Source of the DNA: Crocinitomicaceae bacterium | GTDB lineage: Bacteria > Bacteroidota > Bacteroidia > Flavobacteriales_D > Crocinitomicaceae | Assembly (NCBI GenBank): GCA_024643585.1 | Contig: JAHEMP010000134.1 | Location: forward strand, 1-6,624 | Direction of reading: 5' to 3' | Length of the DNA: 6,624 nucleotides | Part shown: one piece after another, positions 5,960 to 6,624 of the stretch | How the letters are laid out: each line of letters begins with the position of its first letter | Position numbering within the stretch: position 1 is the first letter of the stretch | Program-made: the position numbers and the translations under genes | Notes under the pieces: model-generated | Seen by the model: the letters and a program-made list of their open reading frames with translations, nothing else | What the model was told of the DNA's origin: nothing | Databases searched by the model: none

Positions 5960-6624
5960 ATGAGGTTGCCATTTAAAAGACTTTATCTTTTTAGCATTCG
6001 ATCGTTTGCCGGTCCTTTTGTCGTGACCTTTTTGATTTCCATGTTTATCCTTATTATGCAGTTCTTTTGGCTGTATATCGATGATTTAATGGGTAAGGGA
6101 ATCGAGATTTATATTATTCTGGAACTTTTATTGTTTGTAAGTGCTAGTTTAATCCCTCTTGCTTTGCCACTTGCTATTCTTTTGTCATCTATAATGACAT
6201 TTGGAAATCTTTCTGAAAACAATGAGTTAACAGCCTTAAAATCAAGTGGATTGTCATTGCTTAGGATTATGCGTCCACTGATTATCGTTGTTTTAATAAT
6301 TTCATCCTGCACCTTCTATTTTGCAAATTATGTAATCCCAGTTGCAAATTTGAAATGGCATTCGATTATCTATGATATTCAAAACACCAAAATAGCGGCT
6401 ATTTTATCGCCAGGAGCTTATACCAAGGAACTTGATGGCTACGCCATAAAGGTAGATGAAGTCGAAAATGATAAATTCACAAACATTATTATTCATGACC
6501 ATAGCACTCCTGGAGAAATAAAAACTATTCGTGCCGAAAATGGAAGGATGTACAAATCTGAGAATGGTAAATATTTGTTTTTTGAATTAAACAAAGGAAA
6601 GGTAATTGAGGAATTATCGGCTCA
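5960..6624 (+). CDS. LptF/LptG family permease, N-terminal part (runs off the window)
   Basis: The frame is open from ATG 5960 to the window end; 221 complete codons are visible and the stop lies outside. The N-terminus (KRLYLFSIRSFAGPFVVTF) and the segment MQFFWLYIDDLMGKGIE (33-49) are characteristic of Bacteroidetes LptF/LptG (YjgP/YjgQ) permeases. Hydrophobic segments lie at about 18-39, 51-80 and 104-122. The family motif ENNELTALKSSGLSLLRIMRPL (86-107) contains the coupling-helix region that contacts the LptB ATPase. From about residue 130 a soluble region begins, with PGAYTKELDGYAIKVDEVE and TNIIIHDHS, the start of the periplasmic jellyroll domain that hands lipopolysaccharide to LptC/LptA. 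About 130 to 150 residues, including the rest of the jellyroll and the last membrane helices, are missing. LptF cannot be told from LptG with confidence on this fragment. The start is supported by the conserved N-terminal sequence; the next possible start is TTG 5966. Confidence 0.92.
   Translation, partial: MRLPFKRLYLFSIRSFAGPFVVTFLISMFILIMQFFWLYIDDLMGKGIEIYIILELLLFVSASLIPLALPLAILLSSIMTFGNLSENNELTALKSSGLSLLRIMRPLIIVVLIISSCTFYFANYVIPVANLKWHSIIYDIQNTKIAAILSPGAYTKELDGYAIKVDEVENDKFTNIIIHDHSTPGEIKTIRAENGRMYKSENGKYLFFELNKGKVIEELSA

Overview
The window looks like ordinary chromosome from an AT-rich member of the Bacteroidetes, most likely the Flavobacteriales. Four things point there. Two genes end in type IX secretion (T9SS) type A sorting domains. 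A DUF5606 gene is present, a family I know only from this phylum. Consensus TAnnTTTG -7 promoter boxes sit upstream of the tRNA gene and the LptF/LptG-family gene. No Shine-Dalgarno sequence precedes any visible start codon.

Layout from left to right. The 3' end of a secreted T9SS cargo gene (2-388, start outside the window) is followed by a DUF5606 gene with a long lysine-rich tail (440-1033). A terminator-like hairpin (1057-1091) lies directly before an M3 family oligoendopeptidase gene, pepF (1105-2814). Next is a second T9SS cargo gene with a signal peptide and propeller-like repeats (2889-4409). A bidirectional terminator (4506-4535) closes that gene and the convergent tRNA gene with anticodon CAU (4535-4611, minus). 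An integral-membrane isoprenylcysteine/phospholipid methyltransferase-family gene follows on the minus strand (4694-5443). Across a 62-bp divergent spacer are a START-like domain gene (5506-5895) and the 5' part of an LptF/LptG-family permease gene (5960 to the window end).

The left half mixes exported cargo with cytoplasmic housekeeping genes. The right end holds a membrane methyltransferase, a possible lipid- or ligand-binding START-like protein and a lipopolysaccharide-export permease. That is a loose envelope-lipid theme, but the genes are divergent and nothing in the sequence proves they work together. I found no CRISPR array, insertion sequence, phage gene or defence system, and no gap between genes longer than about 130 bp. 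No clearly new multi-gene system is visible. The items most worth a second look are the near-leaderless permease start, the hairpin abutting pepF, the C-terminal membrane extension of the methyltransferase, the CAU tRNA fold and an 18-bp perfect palindrome inside a coding region.
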